Below are positions 57,144 to 64,000 of a stretch of DNA of 64,000 nt, piece by piece. Below the pieces are notes generated by a model. That model was given only the letters and a program-made list of their open reading frames with translations, searched no databases and was not told the DNA's origin. The DNA comes from Nocardiopsis ganjiahuensis DSM 45031 (lineage in GTDB: Bacteria; Actinomycetota; Actinomycetes; Streptosporangiales; Streptosporangiaceae). The translations under genes and the position numbers were made by a program. Where the stretch lies: assembly GCF_000341085.1 (NCBI RefSeq), contig NZ_ANBA01000021.1:1-64000 (forward strand). The letters run 5' to 3'. Numbering within the stretch: position 1 is the stretch's first letter; the number at the start of each line of letters is the position of its first letter.

Positions 57144-58382
57144 ATGACGACCACGACCTCCGCGCCGCCGGGGCCCCACGGCGGACGCGGCACCTCCAAC
57201 GTCGCCGACTTCGCGCTCGACCCGCTCTCCTTCCTCTCCCGTGCGGCCCGCGAGTTCGGCGACGTCGTCTCCCTCACCCCCTCGAACGTGCTCCTGGCCC
57301 ACCCGGACGACATCCGCCGGGTGCTGACGGACTCCGGCGAGAACGTCGTCAAGATCAGTGAGGGCGTCCGGCGCGGACCCACGGGCTTCCCCCTCGCCAT
57401 GATGAACAGCGAGGGCGCGGACTGGGAGCGCAAACGCGCCCGGCTCCGCCCCGCCTTCCGCAGCGAGCGGCTGGAACACCTGGAGCGTGTGGCCCGCGAG
57501 GGTGTCGCCCACACCGTCGACGCCTGGCGCGACGGCGAGACCATCGACGTCCATCAGGAGATGTCGCGGCTGGCCATGCGGATCGGCGCCACGCACATCG
57601 CCGGGCACGAACTCGGTGAGCGGGGCGAGACACTGGCCGCCGCCGTGGCGGCCATCATGCGGCTGACCTCGTCCCCCCGTCTTCCGACGTGGTTGCCCAC
57701 GCGCGTCAACCGGGAACTCAAGCGTTCTCTGCGGACCCTGGACGAGACCCTCGCCGCGCTGATCCGCGACCACCGGCCCACGGGCGCCGACACGGCGTTG
57801 GACCGGCTGCTGTCCGACGACCCGCCCTTCGAGGAGGTCAGAGACGAGCTCGCCACTCTCCTGATGTCGGGATACGAGACCACGGCCGATGCCCTGACCT
57901 GGCTCTTCTTCGCGCTGGGCGGGCACGGTGAGGCCGATGCCCGGATGGCGGACGACGGCTACGCGCTCGCGGCGGCCAAGGAGGCGATGCGCCTGTACCC
58001 GCCGGCGTGGGTGATCAGCCGCGAGACCGTGCGCCCCTTCGAGGCCGGTGGCTACACCCTCCCCGCCGGTACGGTCCTGGGTCTGAGCCAATGGGTCACC
58101 CACCGCGACGGGCGGTGGTTCCCGGACCCTGAGGAGTTCCGGCCCGAGCGGTGGTTCGGGCGCGGCCCGAGCCCCCGACACGCCTACTTCCCCTTCGGGG
58201 CCGGGCCGAGGGGTTGTGTGGGCGCGTCGATGGCCCTGCGCGAGACAGAGGTCATCGCCAGGGAACTGCGCGCTCGGGTGCGACTGGAGCTGGTCGACCC
58301 GCAGGGCGTCCGGCCGAACCCGGCGCTGGCGCTTCAGCCCCGCGGGGTGAGGGCGGTCGTGCGCAGGCAACGCCCGGTCTGA
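57144..58382 (+). CDS. Cytochrome P450, putative peptide-crosslinking enzyme
   Basis: 412-aa soluble P450. Heme loop FPFGAGPRGCVG with the Cys thiolate near residue 356; I helix LLMSGYETTADALTWLFF (acid-alcohol pair E-T); ExxR as KEAMRLYP; PERF region FRPERWF. Start ATG at 57144 after GGAACGGAACC. It follows the 27-aa peptide in the same direction, as in atropopeptide clusters, and would form C-C or C-N bonds between side chains. Electron partners (ferredoxin, reductase) are not encoded nearby. A stand-alone P450 acting on a small molecule is the alternative. Confidence 0.9.
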   Translation: MTTTTSAPPGPHGGRGTSNVADFALDPLSFLSRAAREFGDVVSLTPSNVLLAHPDDIRRVLTDSGENVVKISEGVRRGPTGFPLAMMNSEGADWERKRARLRPAFRSERLEHLERVAREGVAHTVDAWRDGETIDVHQEMSRLAMRIGATHIAGHELGERGETLAAAVAAIMRLTSSPRLPTWLPTRVNRELKRSLRTLDETLAALIRDHRPTGADTALDRLLSDDPPFEEVRDELATLLMSGYETTADALTWLFFALGGHGEADARMADDGYALAAAKEAMRLYPPAWVISRETVRPFEAGGYTLPAGTVLGLSQWVTHRDGRWFPDPEEFRPERWFGRGPSPRHAYFPFGAGPRGCVGASMALRETEVIARELRARVRLELVDPQGVRPNPALALQPRGVRAVVRRQRPV

Positions 58383-58444
58383 ACACGTCGGCGGCTCAGG
58401 ACGGCTCTCACCGGGAACCGGGCCTGTCCGACGGCGCCACCGGG

Positions 58445-59203
58445 TCAGGGCCGGACGGCGCTGACCACGAAGAAGGGCACGGCGGCGAAGAGCCTCCCCT
58501 CGCGGGCACGCTCACGCTGGTCCGCGGTCCAGGAGGCGGCCTGCTCCGCCGAGACGGCACCGGCTTCCTCCGCGGCCTCCGCCAGTGCCGTGAGCATGGG
58601 CAGGACCTCCTCGTCCGTGAACACGAGCACGCTCCCCTCCACTTCGACTCCGTGGAACCCCGCGTCGAGCAGCAGCGCCCGCTGGCGCCGGGGCGCGCGG
58701 GCGTCGGGCATCCGGTCGGCGTAGGACCGCAGGATGGAGCGGGTGGTCCCGGAGTCGGCGGCGTCCACCATGTAGGCGTCCCAGTCCTGTCCGGCCAGGA
58801 CGATGCGGCCGCCGGGGGCCAGGACCCGGTACGCCTCGGACAGGGCACGCGCGGGGTCGTCCAGGGAGTGGTAGACCTTCTCCGCCCGGTAGCCCTGGAC
58901 GGAGGCGTCCGCGAGCGGGAGTTCGTAGGCGTTACCCGGGCGGAGATCCGCCTCGGGGTGACGCGAACGCGCGGCGTCGAGCATCCGCGGGTCGAGGTCG
59001 ACCCCCACCGCGTGCGGCCCTTCGGCGGAGATCTCGGCCACGGCCCGCCCTCCGCCGCAGCCGACGTCGACCACCGTGTCCTGGGGGCCGCAGCACAGTA
59101 GTTCTCGGACCCGCGCACGGAGACCGCGAGCGAAGGGGGTGAGGTCGAAGCGGTCCAGTCGGGCGAGGAGGCGGTCCGCGTCGTAACGCTGGGGAGTCTG
59201 CAT
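58445..59203 (-). CDS. SAM-dependent methyltransferase (UbiE/type 11-like)
   Basis: 252 aa. Methyltransferase type 11 core: TVVDVGCGGGRAVAEISAEG (motif I), AVGVDLDPRMLDAARSRHPEADLRPGNAYELPLADASVQGYRAEKVYHSLDDPARALSEAYRVLAPGGRIVLAGQDWDAY. Typical actinobacterial length. ATG at 59203 with a weak AGGA. Convergent with the P450; may tailor a RiPP product or be independent. No membrane segment. Confidence 0.85.
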   Translation of the reverse strand: MQTPQRYDADRLLARLDRFDLTPFARGLRARVRELLCCGPQDTVVDVGCGGGRAVAEISAEGPHAVGVDLDPRMLDAARSRHPEADLRPGNAYELPLADASVQGYRAEKVYHSLDDPARALSEAYRVLAPGGRIVLAGQDWDAYMVDAADSGTTRSILRSYADRMPDARAPRRQRALLLDAGFHGVEVEGSVLVFTDEEVLPMLTALAEAAEEAGAVSAEQAASWTADQRERAREGRLFAAVPFFVVSAVRP

Positions 59204-59507
59204 AGGGGCATCCTGCTCTCCCGGCCCCGTGGGTTCAACGCCTGGCGGAAAGCGAATCCTGACCGTTCGGGGCAAGGAGGCAGGACCGCCGTGTGTGACC
59301 GGTGGGCATGCCCCCTCACCCGCGTCGAGGCGCCCCTCCCCCGCACCCCTCCTCTGGGGCACCGCGCCGGACACGGACGTCACCACCCGCTCCACCTGGG
59401 CTCACCCCGGGGAGTCAGGGGATGCATGAGGCGAGGCACCCGCGGCACACGCCGAGGCTTCCAGGTCCAGAACGGAACACCCGGCACGGAACACCGCCGG
59501 AACGGTT
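59204..59507. other. Gap between methyltransferase and exporter genes
   Basis: About 300 bp, both flanking genes on the minus strand. Must contain the methyltransferase promoter; no obvious terminator for the exporter and no gene. Confidence 0.35.
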
Positions 59508-60938
59508 TCACCTGAGGCTCTTCTCTGCCTTGCCGTGCGGGTTCCTGACGGTACTGACGAGGTGGACGCCGGCCGCGAGAGCGAAGCACGCGTAGAAGAA
59601 CGCGGCGATTCCCAGAGCACTGTCCGCCCCGACTCCGTAGACCGCTTCCGCCGAGGGCTGCGCGGCGGACGGTGCGGCGTAGTGGACGGCCATGACCCCG
59701 AGGACCGCGATACCGGCCCCTGCCCCCAGCGCGAAGGCGCTCTCCTGAAGGGCTCCAGCGTCCGCGGTGCGCTCCTCCGGCGCGGCACTCATGACGGTGT
59801 TGGCACCGATCGCCATGACGATCCCGGCCCCGAGGCCGAGAAGGATCATCCCCACCGGCTCACCGGCTCCTGGGGCGGTGGCCAACAACAGGAAGCCGAA
59901 CGCGGCCGTGAACATGCCGGCGACGATCACGTACTGCTGGGCGAACCAGCGCTGCGACACGGGCCCGACGAGTCCACCGACCGCCATCGCGACGGCCAGG
60001 GGCAGCAGCGCGATCCCGGCGTCGACGGCCGTGAGGCCACCGGTGACCTGGTAGCGCAGGGCCAGCAGGTAGAGCGTGCCGTTGAACACGCCCAGGGTCG
60101 TCGCGATCACCAGCGCCGCGTTCGCCAGCAGACCGTCGGCCAACAGGCGCACGTCCAGGAACGGACGCGGCAGCCGTAGCTGTCTGATCACGAACAGCAC
60201 CACCGCACCGGCGCCGACGGCCATCGCGGCAGGACCCAGCCAAGGAGCGGTGTCGGGTCGGGTCAGGTCCTTCAGGCCTGCGATGAGCAGACCGACCGCG
60301 ACGACTGACAGGACCGCGCTCGGTGCGTCGAGACTCGGCGGATCGGGGTTGGTCGACTCCCGCAGCACGAACGCCGCCCCGATGAGGCAGACCAGGAGGA
60401 CCGGCACGTTGATCCAGAACACCCACCGCCACCCGGCCAGATCCACGAGCCCTCCTCCGAGCAGTGGCCCCAGGGCCGAACCGGTACTGAATCCGGCGGT
60501 CCAGACTCCGTAGGCCAGAGCCCGCGGTCTGATCCCGGGGAAGGTCACGCGGATGACGGCGACCGTCCCGGCGATCAGGAGTGCTGAGCCGAGCCCCTGA
60601 CCGATCCGCGCGGCGATCATGATCGCACCGCTCGGTGCCAGGCCTGCCAGTGCTGCGCTGACGACGGCCACGCTCAAACCGAGCACGTAGATGCGTTTGC
60701 GGCCGAAGCGGTCCGCTGCCACCGCGCTGGGGGCCAGGGCGACTCCGGCGGCAAGGGCGTAGATGTCGCCGACCCACAGGGTCTGTGCCGAGTCCAGGGC
60801 CAGGGCATCGGCCAGCACCGGCAGCGCGACGGTCACCTTGGTCATGTCCGTGCCGCCGATGAGCATCACCGTGCCGAACAGGACCAGGATCGCGTACAGG
60901 TCGCGGTTCGGTGCGCGAGATTTCGTATCAGTCATCAT
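59508..60938 (-). CDS. MFS transporter, DHA2 (EmrB/QacA-like, 14 helices)
   Basis: 476-aa drug:proton antiporter-type exporter. Typical: NRDLYAILVLFGTVMLIGGTDMTKVTVALPVLADALALDSAQTLWVGDIYALAAGVALAPSAVAADRFGRKRIYVLGL (motif A DRFGRKR), motif C-like GFSTGSALGPLLGGGLVDLAGWRWVFWINVPVLL. About 14 transmembrane segments. Divergent from a LysR regulator with a palindrome between, the common arrangement for inducible export. It may export and give resistance to the neighbouring peptide product. Two ATG codons in tandem; the first (60938) is used. Confidence 0.9.
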   Translation of the reverse strand: MMTDTKSRAPNRDLYAILVLFGTVMLIGGTDMTKVTVALPVLADALALDSAQTLWVGDIYALAAGVALAPSAVAADRFGRKRIYVLGLSVAVVSAALAGLAPSGAIMIAARIGQGLGSALLIAGTVAVIRVTFPGIRPRALAYGVWTAGFSTGSALGPLLGGGLVDLAGWRWVFWINVPVLLVCLIGAAFVLRESTNPDPPSLDAPSAVLSVVAVGLLIAGLKDLTRPDTAPWLGPAAMAVGAGAVVLFVIRQLRLPRPFLDVRLLADGLLANAALVIATTLGVFNGTLYLLALRYQVTGGLTAVDAGIALLPLAVAMAVGGLVGPVSQRWFAQQYVIVAGMFTAAFGFLLLATAPGAGEPVGMILLGLGAGIVMAIGANTVMSAAPEERTADAGALQESAFALGAGAGIAVLGVMAVHYAAPSAAQPSAEAVYGVGADSALGIAAFFYACFALAAGVHLVSTVRNPHGKAEKSLR

Positions 60939-61016
60939 GAACGCCGCCCGGTAGCTGGAGAAAACAGGGATCCCCTCCAGTAGTAGAAGCATCAACCACT
61001 GGCGTCCAGGTTCAAC

Positions 61017-61029
61017 TTTTCACTGAAAA
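61017..61029. promoter_or_regulatory. Palindrome in the LysR/MFS divergent promoter
   Basis: TTTTCA-C-TGAAAA is a perfect 13-bp dyad 16-28 bp upstream of the LysR ATG, close to the 5' end of the divergent exporter unit; a likely LysR binding half of the region. Confidence 0.5.
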
Positions 61030-61045
61030 CGTGCACGATGAGTGC

Positions 61046-61948
61046 ATGATCGATTCCCGCCTGCGCCTGTTGATCGCCGTGTGCGAGTACGGCACCGTCA
61101 CCGCTGCGGCGGAAGCGCTCTACCGCAGTCCGTCCGGAGTCTCCAAACAGCTCAAGGACCTGGCCGCCGAGCTGGACGTGGACCTGCTCGAACGCCACGG
61201 CCGCCGGGTCAGGCTCACCCCCGCGGGACAGCGCCTGGTCAGGCACGCCCGCCGGCTCAACGCCCAGTGGGAGACAGCCCTGAGCGACACCACCGCCGCG
61301 GCGAGGGAGCTCTGCGGGCCGATCACCATCGGAGGTTTCCCCACGGCGATCTCCTCGATCCTGACCCCGGCCGCGCTCCGGCTGAGGGAGCGGCACCGCC
61401 TGCTGGAGCCGGTGATCCAGGAGGTCTACTCCAGCGAGCTCCTCACCGCCCTGGAATCGGGCTCCATCGACCTGGGGCTCTTCGTCGCCAACGAGACCAC
61501 CAGCCACATCACCGACAGCTATGTCGAGGTGATCAGCCTTCTCGACGACCCCATCGATCTTCTCGTCCCCGAAACACACCGCTTCGCCGCAAGAGACGAG
61601 ATCCCCTTGGAGGACGCGGCACAGGAGGAGTGGATCTCCGGCCGTCCGCACCAGGACGCCTACATCGAGCTGCTGGCCGCGACTCGCGCGATCGGGTACG
61701 CCCCTCGCGTGGCCCACTACGCGCAGGAGCTCACCGCCACCACCGCTCTGGTGGCCGCCGGCCTGGGCATCGCCGCGGTCCCCAGGATCGCCATGACGGT
61801 CCCCCACCCGAAGGTGATCCAGATTCCCCTGACCGGAAGCCAGGTGCCCCGGCGCAGGATCATGCTCGCCCTGCGCCGGGGCTCACGGGACAACCCCCGT
61901 ATCGCGGCGGCCGTCACCACCGTTCAGGAGATGTCGCACCCGCTCTGA
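61046..61948 (+). CDS. LysR-family transcriptional regulator
   Basis: 300 aa. N-terminal winged HTH IDSRLRLLIAVCEYGTVTAAAEALYRSPSGVSKQLKDLAAELDVDLLERHGRRVRLTPAGQRLVRHARR; C-terminal co-inducer domain (GPITIGGFPTAISSILTPAALRLRER, GSIDLGLFVANE, DPIDLLVPETHRFAARDEIPLEDAAQEEWI, VAAGLGIAAVPRIA). ATG at 61046 gives the usual LysR start; GTG at 61031 is possible. Probably controls the divergent DHA2 exporter. Confidence 0.92.
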   Translation: MIDSRLRLLIAVCEYGTVTAAAEALYRSPSGVSKQLKDLAAELDVDLLERHGRRVRLTPAGQRLVRHARRLNAQWETALSDTTAAARELCGPITIGGFPTAISSILTPAALRLRERHRLLEPVIQEVYSSELLTALESGSIDLGLFVANETTSHITDSYVEVISLLDDPIDLLVPETHRFAARDEIPLEDAAQEEWISGRPHQDAYIELLAATRAIGYAPRVAHYAQELTATTALVAAGLGIAAVPRIAMTVPHPKVIQIPLTGSQVPRRRIMLALRRGSRDNPRIAAAVTTVQEMSHPL

Positions 61949-62069
61949 GAGGGGCCACTGAACCGTTGGGCCGACCGTTCACGCACGGCAGGAGCGTGAG
62001 GGCGATCGTCCGAAGGCTCCCCGTCACTCCTGGGGCGCTTCCTCTGCCCGGCCGACGGAGGAGGTCTGT

Positions 62070-62092
62070 CCGCCCCGGCAGCATCGGGGCGG
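62070..62092. terminator. Hairpin between convergent LysR and DeoR/LacI genes
   Basis: CCGCCCCG (62070-62077) pairs with CGGGGCGG (62085-62092), 7-nt loop; positioned between convergent stops. Confidence 0.45.
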
Positions 62093-62147
62093 CGGGCTCC
62101 TCCCCGTGTGCCCTCCCGAGGCTGTGCCGGGGTGCTGCGTGGCGGGG

Positions 62148-63257
62148 TCACAGAGACTCCGGCCTCTTGACCGAGGAGTCGCGCAGGTTCAGCTCCGGCA
62201 GGACGAGCACGCGCTGTCCGGGGCGGTGTCTGCCCTCCACGAGCCTGGAGACCATCATCTCCACCGCGACCCGGCCGACGCGGGCCTTGGCCGGGCGGAC
62301 GGCCGTGATCGCCGGCTGGGCGAGGTGGGCGACCTCGTCGTCGTAGCCGACCAGCGCGATGTCGTCGGGGATCGCGACCCCCTGCTCGGTGAGGTACTGG
62401 GCCACGGACAGGGCGTCGGGATCACTGTGCACGATCAGCGCCGTGACCCCGGACCTGCGGCACCGGTCCAGGATGCCCTCGATGATCCGGCGGTGGCCCG
62501 GCACGTGGAGGGACACCGCCCGCCGGACCACGAAGTCGCTGGGCAGGTCGAGTTCCTCGCAGGCCCTGAACCAGCCCCGGGCGAGGTGGGCCGAGGTCGG
62601 GCTGCTCTCGGACAGCACCAGGCCGACGCGGCGGTGACCGTGCTCGTGGAGGTGGCGCACCGCCATCTCCAGGCCCAGCGTGTGGTCGCTGCGCACCCAC
62701 TCCAGCTGGCTGGCGGTCGGCGTCCAGTGGGGGGTCTGCCGCTCCACCATGATCGTCGGCACCGGCAGGTCGCTGATCCAGTCGACCATCTCGCCGACGC
62801 CCTCACCGTCGAGGGTGGGGGCCAGCAGCAGTCCCTGCACCTGCCCGGCCTCGATCAGTCGGCCGATCTGGCGGCGGTCCTCGGCCGGGTCGTAGCTGGA
62901 GCCGCGCAGCTGGAGCTGGACGCCGAGCGCCATGGCGGCCGCGCGTGCGCCGCTGACGACCCGCGGCCAGTAGTAGTCCAGGGAGGGCACGACCATGCCG
63001 ATCGTCAGGGGCGCCGTCCCGGGGCGGTTCCGGCGCACCGGGGTCCGGCCCGGGTGGAGCGCGGTCGGCAGGGTGGCGCCCCCGTGCACCTTGGTGAGCA
63101 GGCCGCGCGCGTCCAGGGCGGCGATGTCGCGCCGGACGGTCGGCTCACTGACCTCCAGCAGCCTCGCGAGGTCGCGGACCCGTACGTTGCCGTGCCGGCG
63201 CAACTCGCCCACGATCCGTTCCCGGCGTTGGTGGGCGAAGGGGCGGTCTTCGGTCAT
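62148..63257 (-). CDS. Hybrid regulator: DeoR-type HTH fused to LacI-type sugar-binding domain
   Basis: 369 aa. N-terminal DeoR HTH QRRERIVGELRRHGNVRVRDLARLLEVSEPTVRRDIAALDARGLLTKVHGGATL, then a LacI/PBP-like effector domain (LTIGMVVPSLDYYWPRVVSGARAAAMALGVQL, EDRRQIGRLIEAGQVQGLLLAPT, DHTLGLEMAVRHLHEHGHRRVGLVLSE, IPDDIALVGYDDEVAHLAQPAITAVRPAKARVGRVAVEMM). ATG at 63257 has GAGAAAG upstream; ATG at 63293 is in frame but would overlap the presumed operator region and lacks a ribosome site. Divergent from a secreted glycoside hydrolase, which it probably represses until a sugar is present. Confidence 0.88.
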   Translation of the reverse strand: MTEDRPFAHQRRERIVGELRRHGNVRVRDLARLLEVSEPTVRRDIAALDARGLLTKVHGGATLPTALHPGRTPVRRNRPGTAPLTIGMVVPSLDYYWPRVVSGARAAAMALGVQLQLRGSSYDPAEDRRQIGRLIEAGQVQGLLLAPTLDGEGVGEMVDWISDLPVPTIMVERQTPHWTPTASQLEWVRSDHTLGLEMAVRHLHEHGHRRVGLVLSESSPTSAHLARGWFRACEELDLPSDFVVRRAVSLHVPGHRRIIEGILDRCRRSGVTALIVHSDPDALSVAQYLTEQGVAIPDDIALVGYDDEVAHLAQPAITAVRPAKARVGRVAVEMMVSRLVEGRHRPGQRVLVLPELNLRDSSVKRPESL

Positions 63258-63300
63258 CCGGCACTTTCTCACGGGGCTGGTCTGTTCGTCCATGATCGTT

Positions 63301-63319
63301 TGTGTTCGTTCGTGTTCGA
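63301..63319. promoter_or_regulatory. Direct-repeat operator for the DeoR/LacI-type regulator
   Basis: TGTTCG at 63303-63308 and 63313-63318, exactly 10 bp apart, inside TGTGTTCGTTCGTGTTCGA. DeoR-type regulators typically bind such helical-turn-spaced direct repeats. Located in the divergent region. Confidence 0.5.
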
Positions 63320-63463
63320 GCGGTAGCGGCTCCGTGCCGGCTCCGACTATTCCTGGTTCCACACCTGTGGTGAAACGGGCCGCTGGTTCGGCACGGACCG
63401 CTCATGGAGAGGCACCTCCGACGCGGACCACCGGCCCCGGCGTTGTCCCCCGAAAGGAGAGCC

Positions 63464-64000
63464 ATGCTCCACCCCCGCACCCCCCGAGGCGACCGCTCCC
63501 CCGAACCCCCCGTACGCAGACGTCTGCTCGGCGCGATGCTGGCGGCCGCGCTGACCACGCTGGTCGCCGTTCCGGTCGGCGCACTGTCCGCGGCCCCGCC
63601 GGCGGCGGCCGACGAGCTGGACGCCACCCGGTTCGGGGGCGTGAACTGGGCGGCTCCCGGTGACAACTTCGTCGACGGCCCCGTGGTCCCCGAGGGGTTG
63701 GAGGAGTCCGACAGCTACGCGACCGTCAGGGCCAAGGCGGACGCCGTCTACAGCGGGTTCGAGAGCACCGTAGGAGCCGACACCGTCCGGCTTCCGGTCA
63801 ACACCTACTCCGTCCCCGGCACGGCGTGGGGTGACGCCTACTTCGGGGCCGTCGACGCCGCGACGGACCGGGGCATGCAGGTGATCCTCTCCTACTGGGA
63901 GGACGGCGCCTCCTCCGGAGGCAGGGTCGTCGACGAGGCCGCCTTCTACTCGATGTGGGACGCCGTCGTCGACGAGTACGGGTCCGACGACCTGGTCCAC
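63464..64000 (+). CDS. Secreted glycoside hydrolase, probably GH5 cellulase (cut by window edge)
   Basis: First 179 codons. Signal peptide with a double/triple arginine start (VRRRLLGAMLAAALTTLVAVP...APPAAA), so Tat export is possible. Mature part: ATRFGGVNWAAPGDNFVDGPVVPEGLEESDSYATVRAKADAVYSGFESTVGADTVRLPVNTYSV, then FGAVDAATDRGMQVILSYWEDGASSGG and FYSMWDAVVDEYGSDDLVH, which follow the GH5 TIM-barrel start through beta-4; the catalytic Glu residues lie beyond the window. AAAGGAGA precedes the ATG. Divergent from and probably regulated by the DeoR/LacI hybrid. Confidence 0.75.
   Translation, partial: MLHPRTPRGDRSPEPPVRRRLLGAMLAAALTTLVAVPVGALSAAPPAAADELDATRFGGVNWAAPGDNFVDGPVVPEGLEESDSYATVRAKADAVYSGFESTVGADTVRLPVNTYSVPGTAWGDAYFGAVDAATDRGMQVILSYWEDGASSGGRVVDEAAFYSMWDAVVDEYGSDDLVH

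Noticed and set aside
63359..63370. CCACACCTGTGG dyad as an operator
   Set aside because: Short and imperfectly extended; the TGTTCG direct repeats nearby are a better candidate for the DeoR-type regulator.

Overview
The window is high-GC actinobacterial DNA with GTG/TTG starts, strong purine-rich ribosome sites, long perfect GC terminator stems and many LacI-type regulators. The plant-biomass genes closely resemble those of Thermobifida and Nocardiopsis: a GH5_8 mannanase, a GH6 exocellulase laid out like Cel6B, a GH48 cellulase, an AA10 LPMO and a near-perfect CelR box. I infer a Nocardiopsis-like member of the Nocardiopsaceae. Everything here is read from sequence and memory of protein families; no search was run.

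Layout. 1-4.1 kb: start of cytochrome oxidase subunit I, a PLP dehydratase, a flavin reductase-like protein and a mycothiol-dependent-isomerase-like protein. 4.3-11.4 kb: four secreted polysaccharide-degrading genes on the minus strand (LPMO-CBM2, mannanase-CBM2, GH48 without CBM, CBM2-GH6), with CelR-type control in front of GH48 and GH6. 11.9-14.6 kb: four genes for envelope-associated small membrane proteins (holin-like, DUF3618, YihY/BrkB). 14.7-17.1 kb: an FMN reductase/luciferase-like monooxygenase pair and a small conserved protein. 17.3-17.6 kb: two tandem copies of a covarying stem-loop array ending in an intrinsic terminator, probably a structured RNA. 17.6-23 kb: a transmembrane Ser/Thr kinase, a LacI regulator and an MFS transporter. 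23.1-37.1 kb: a complete L-arabinose/arabinan system: two LacI-type operators, araB-araD-araA, a CUT1 importer lacking its own ATPase, secreted GH43 arabinanase, intracellular GH51 arabinofuranosidase and a ChvE/MmsAB-type monosaccharide importer. 37.3-44.8 kb: a second sugar locus (DUF2264 protein, 2-hydroxyacid dehydrogenase, CUT1 importer, LacI regulator) with a promoter whose -10 abuts a perfect operator palindrome.

44.8-52.3 kb is an accessory island. It starts at a tRNA-like element plus terminator and ends near another tRNA T-arm-like sequence. It carries an ATP-binding/XRE/DUF397 regulatory trio, a Nudix hydrolase, an AT-rich membrane protein gene, a CPCC protein and broken transposase and regulator genes.

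52.8-61.9 kb holds what I consider the most interesting part: two probable RiPP loci side by side. The first is a standalone YcaO whose GTG start overlaps the stop of a 31-residue peptide with Cys/Ser residues at its N-terminus and an acidic C-terminal tail, suggesting a follower-type precursor. The second is a 27-residue peptide ending in Tyr-Ile-Tyr-Tyr followed by a cytochrome P450, the architecture of the atropopeptide (tryptorubin) family but with a tryptophan-free core. A LuxR regulator, two methyltransferases, a DHA2 exporter and a LysR regulator surround them. The window closes (62.1-64 kb) with a DeoR/LacI-hybrid regulator divergent from a truncated secreted GH5-type hydrolase.
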